From contig DBNZ01000215.1 in assembly GCA_002299495.1 (NCBI GenBank), positions 1,170-15,179 of the forward strand: DNA of 14,010 bases. The letters are read 5' to 3'. Under the pieces are notes generated by a model, which was not told the origin of the DNA, ran no database searches, and saw only the letters and a program-made list of their open reading frames with translations. The stretch comes from Methylococcaceae bacterium UBA659 (GTDB lineage Bacteria; Pseudomonadota; Gammaproteobacteria; Methylococcales; Methylomonadaceae). Every line of letters begins with the position of its first letter. The stretch's first letter is position 1. Both the position numbers and the translations under genes were made by a program. Below are positions 13,222 through 14,010 of the stretch, in pieces.

Positions 13222-14010
13222 TTATATATGCTCAGTAGGGATTACTGTCGGCGGGGTAGTAAACGTATGGTAAGGAGCGGGGGATGGTAATGTCCATTCC
13301 AAACCATGCTTGTGGGCATCTTCCCAAACCTCATCAGTGACCTTCTCGCCTGTCCCACCTCTGATAGTATCTACGACGATATAAAGGAACAATAATTGGC
13401 TGGCCCCAAATATGAACCCACCTATGCTTGATATCATGTTCCAATCGGCAAATTGCACCGCATAGTCAGGTATCCTGCGTGGCATACCCGCCAACCCCAA
13501 GAAATGCTGGGGGAAAAACAGAATATTGACCGATACCACCGACAACCAAAAATGCAACTGGCCAATTTTTTCGTTGTACATATGGCCTGTCCATTTTGGC
13601 AACCAATAGTAACCTGCGGCCATCAGAATGAATATTGATGCAGGGACTAAAGTGTAATGAAAATGCGCCACAATAAAATAAGTATCATGGTATTGGAAAT
13701 CCGACGGGGCAATTGCCATCATCAAGCCGGTAAACCCACCGATCGTGAATAAGACCACGAAAGAGATTGAAAACAACATGGGTGTCTCAAACGTCATTGC
13801 CCCTTTCCACATCGTCGCTGTCCAGTTGAAAACTTTTACACCAGTCGGGACTGCAATCAACATGGTCGCGTACATGAAATATAACTCACCCGCCATTGGC
13901 ATACCGACAGTGAACATATGGTGCGCCCAAACGATAAAGGACAAAAAGGCGATGGAGCCGGTCGCATAAACCATCGAACTATAACCAAACAGAGGCTTGC
14001 GGGCAAACAC
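13222..14010 (-). CDS. coxA: Cytochrome c oxidase subunit I, C-terminal half
   Basis: The final 263 codons are present; the gene enters from the right edge, so the frame's first residue is internal. This is the catalytic heme-copper subunit of the aa3-type oxidase. Visible are the CuB histidines in VWAHHMFTVG, the K-channel lysine in AVPTGVKVFNW, the HD pair of the Mg site in YHDTYF, and both histidines of VAHFHYTLV that bind heme a3 and heme a. PQHFLGLAGMPRRIPDY follows, as in mitochondrial-type (A1) oxidases. All metal ligands expected in this half are intact, so the oxidase looks functional and should need heme A. Downstream genes (micro-protein, ctaG, coxC) probably share its transcript. 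Confidence 0.97.
   Translation of the reverse strand: MFARKPLFGYSSMVYATGSIAFLSFIVWAHHMFTVGMPMAGELYFMYATMLIAVPTGVKVFNWTATMWKGAMTFETPMLFSISFVVLFTIGGFTGLMMAIAPSDFQYHDTYFIVAHFHYTLVPASIFILMAAGYYWLPKWTGHMYNEKIGQLHFWLSVVSVNILFFPQHFLGLAGMPRRIPDYAVQFADWNMISSIGGFIFGASQLLFLYIVVDTIRGGTGEKVTDEVWEDAHKHGLEWTLPSPAPYHTFTTPPTVIPTEHI

Noticed and set aside
1..14010. Defence system, prophage, insertion sequence or CRISPR content
   Set aside because: All frames of note belong to housekeeping or methylotrophy families. No direct-repeat array, transposase or terminal inverted repeat was seen.

Overview
The window most likely comes from the chromosome of a gammaproteobacterial (type I, Methylococcales-like) methanotroph or a close methylotrophic relative. 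The evidence is a block of serine-cycle genes (mtkB, mtkA, mcl, sga, hpr) next to a gammaproteobacterial ftsY-ftsE-ftsX-rpoH block and a cytochrome c oxidase cluster that carries the small DUF2909 twin-transmembrane gene typical of gammaproteobacterial cox loci. By eye the serine-cycle third is richer in G+C than the cox third. I see no insertion sequence, tRNA, rRNA, CRISPR array or phage gene, and no gene-free stretch above 300 bases.

Positions 1-2361 (minus strand) read mcl > mtkA > mtkB, the last cut by the window edge. Malate thiokinase (MtkAB) makes malyl-CoA, and malyl-CoA lyase splits it into acetyl-CoA and glyoxylate. A 244-base divergent region, with a very good sigma70-type promoter facing mcl, separates this from a plus-strand run: sga (serine-glyoxylate aminotransferase), a hydroxypyruvate/glyoxylate reductase gene, and a small TIGR02647-like gene. 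Together the two arms handle the C2/C3 carbon of the serine cycle: glyoxylate released by Mcl is aminated by Sga using serine, and the resulting hydroxypyruvate is reduced to glycerate. The plus arm meets rpoH (minus strand) at a strong intrinsic terminator, 5144-5175.

Positions 5205-6123 hold rpoH (sigma-32) with its own promoter, which overlaps a perfect CIRCE inverted repeat. This predicts that the HrcA repressor controls the heat-shock sigma factor gene.

Positions 6127-11253 (minus strand) form one tightly packed run: SURF1 > SCO-like CxxxC protein > a 651-residue fusion > ftsE > ftsX. The fusion is the most unusual object here. An eight-helix heme A synthase-like (COX15/CtaA) domain is joined in frame to the complete NG GTPase domain of FtsY, the signal recognition particle receptor. 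The CtaA part has lost three of the four histidines that normally bind heme, so it may now serve mainly as a membrane anchor for FtsY. The ctaB gene that often follows ctaA is absent.

Positions 11326-14010 hold the DUF2909 gene (plus strand), a bidirectional terminator, then coxC, ctaG, a 32-residue membrane micro-protein and the C-terminal part of coxA (all minus strand, listed in reverse order of transcription).
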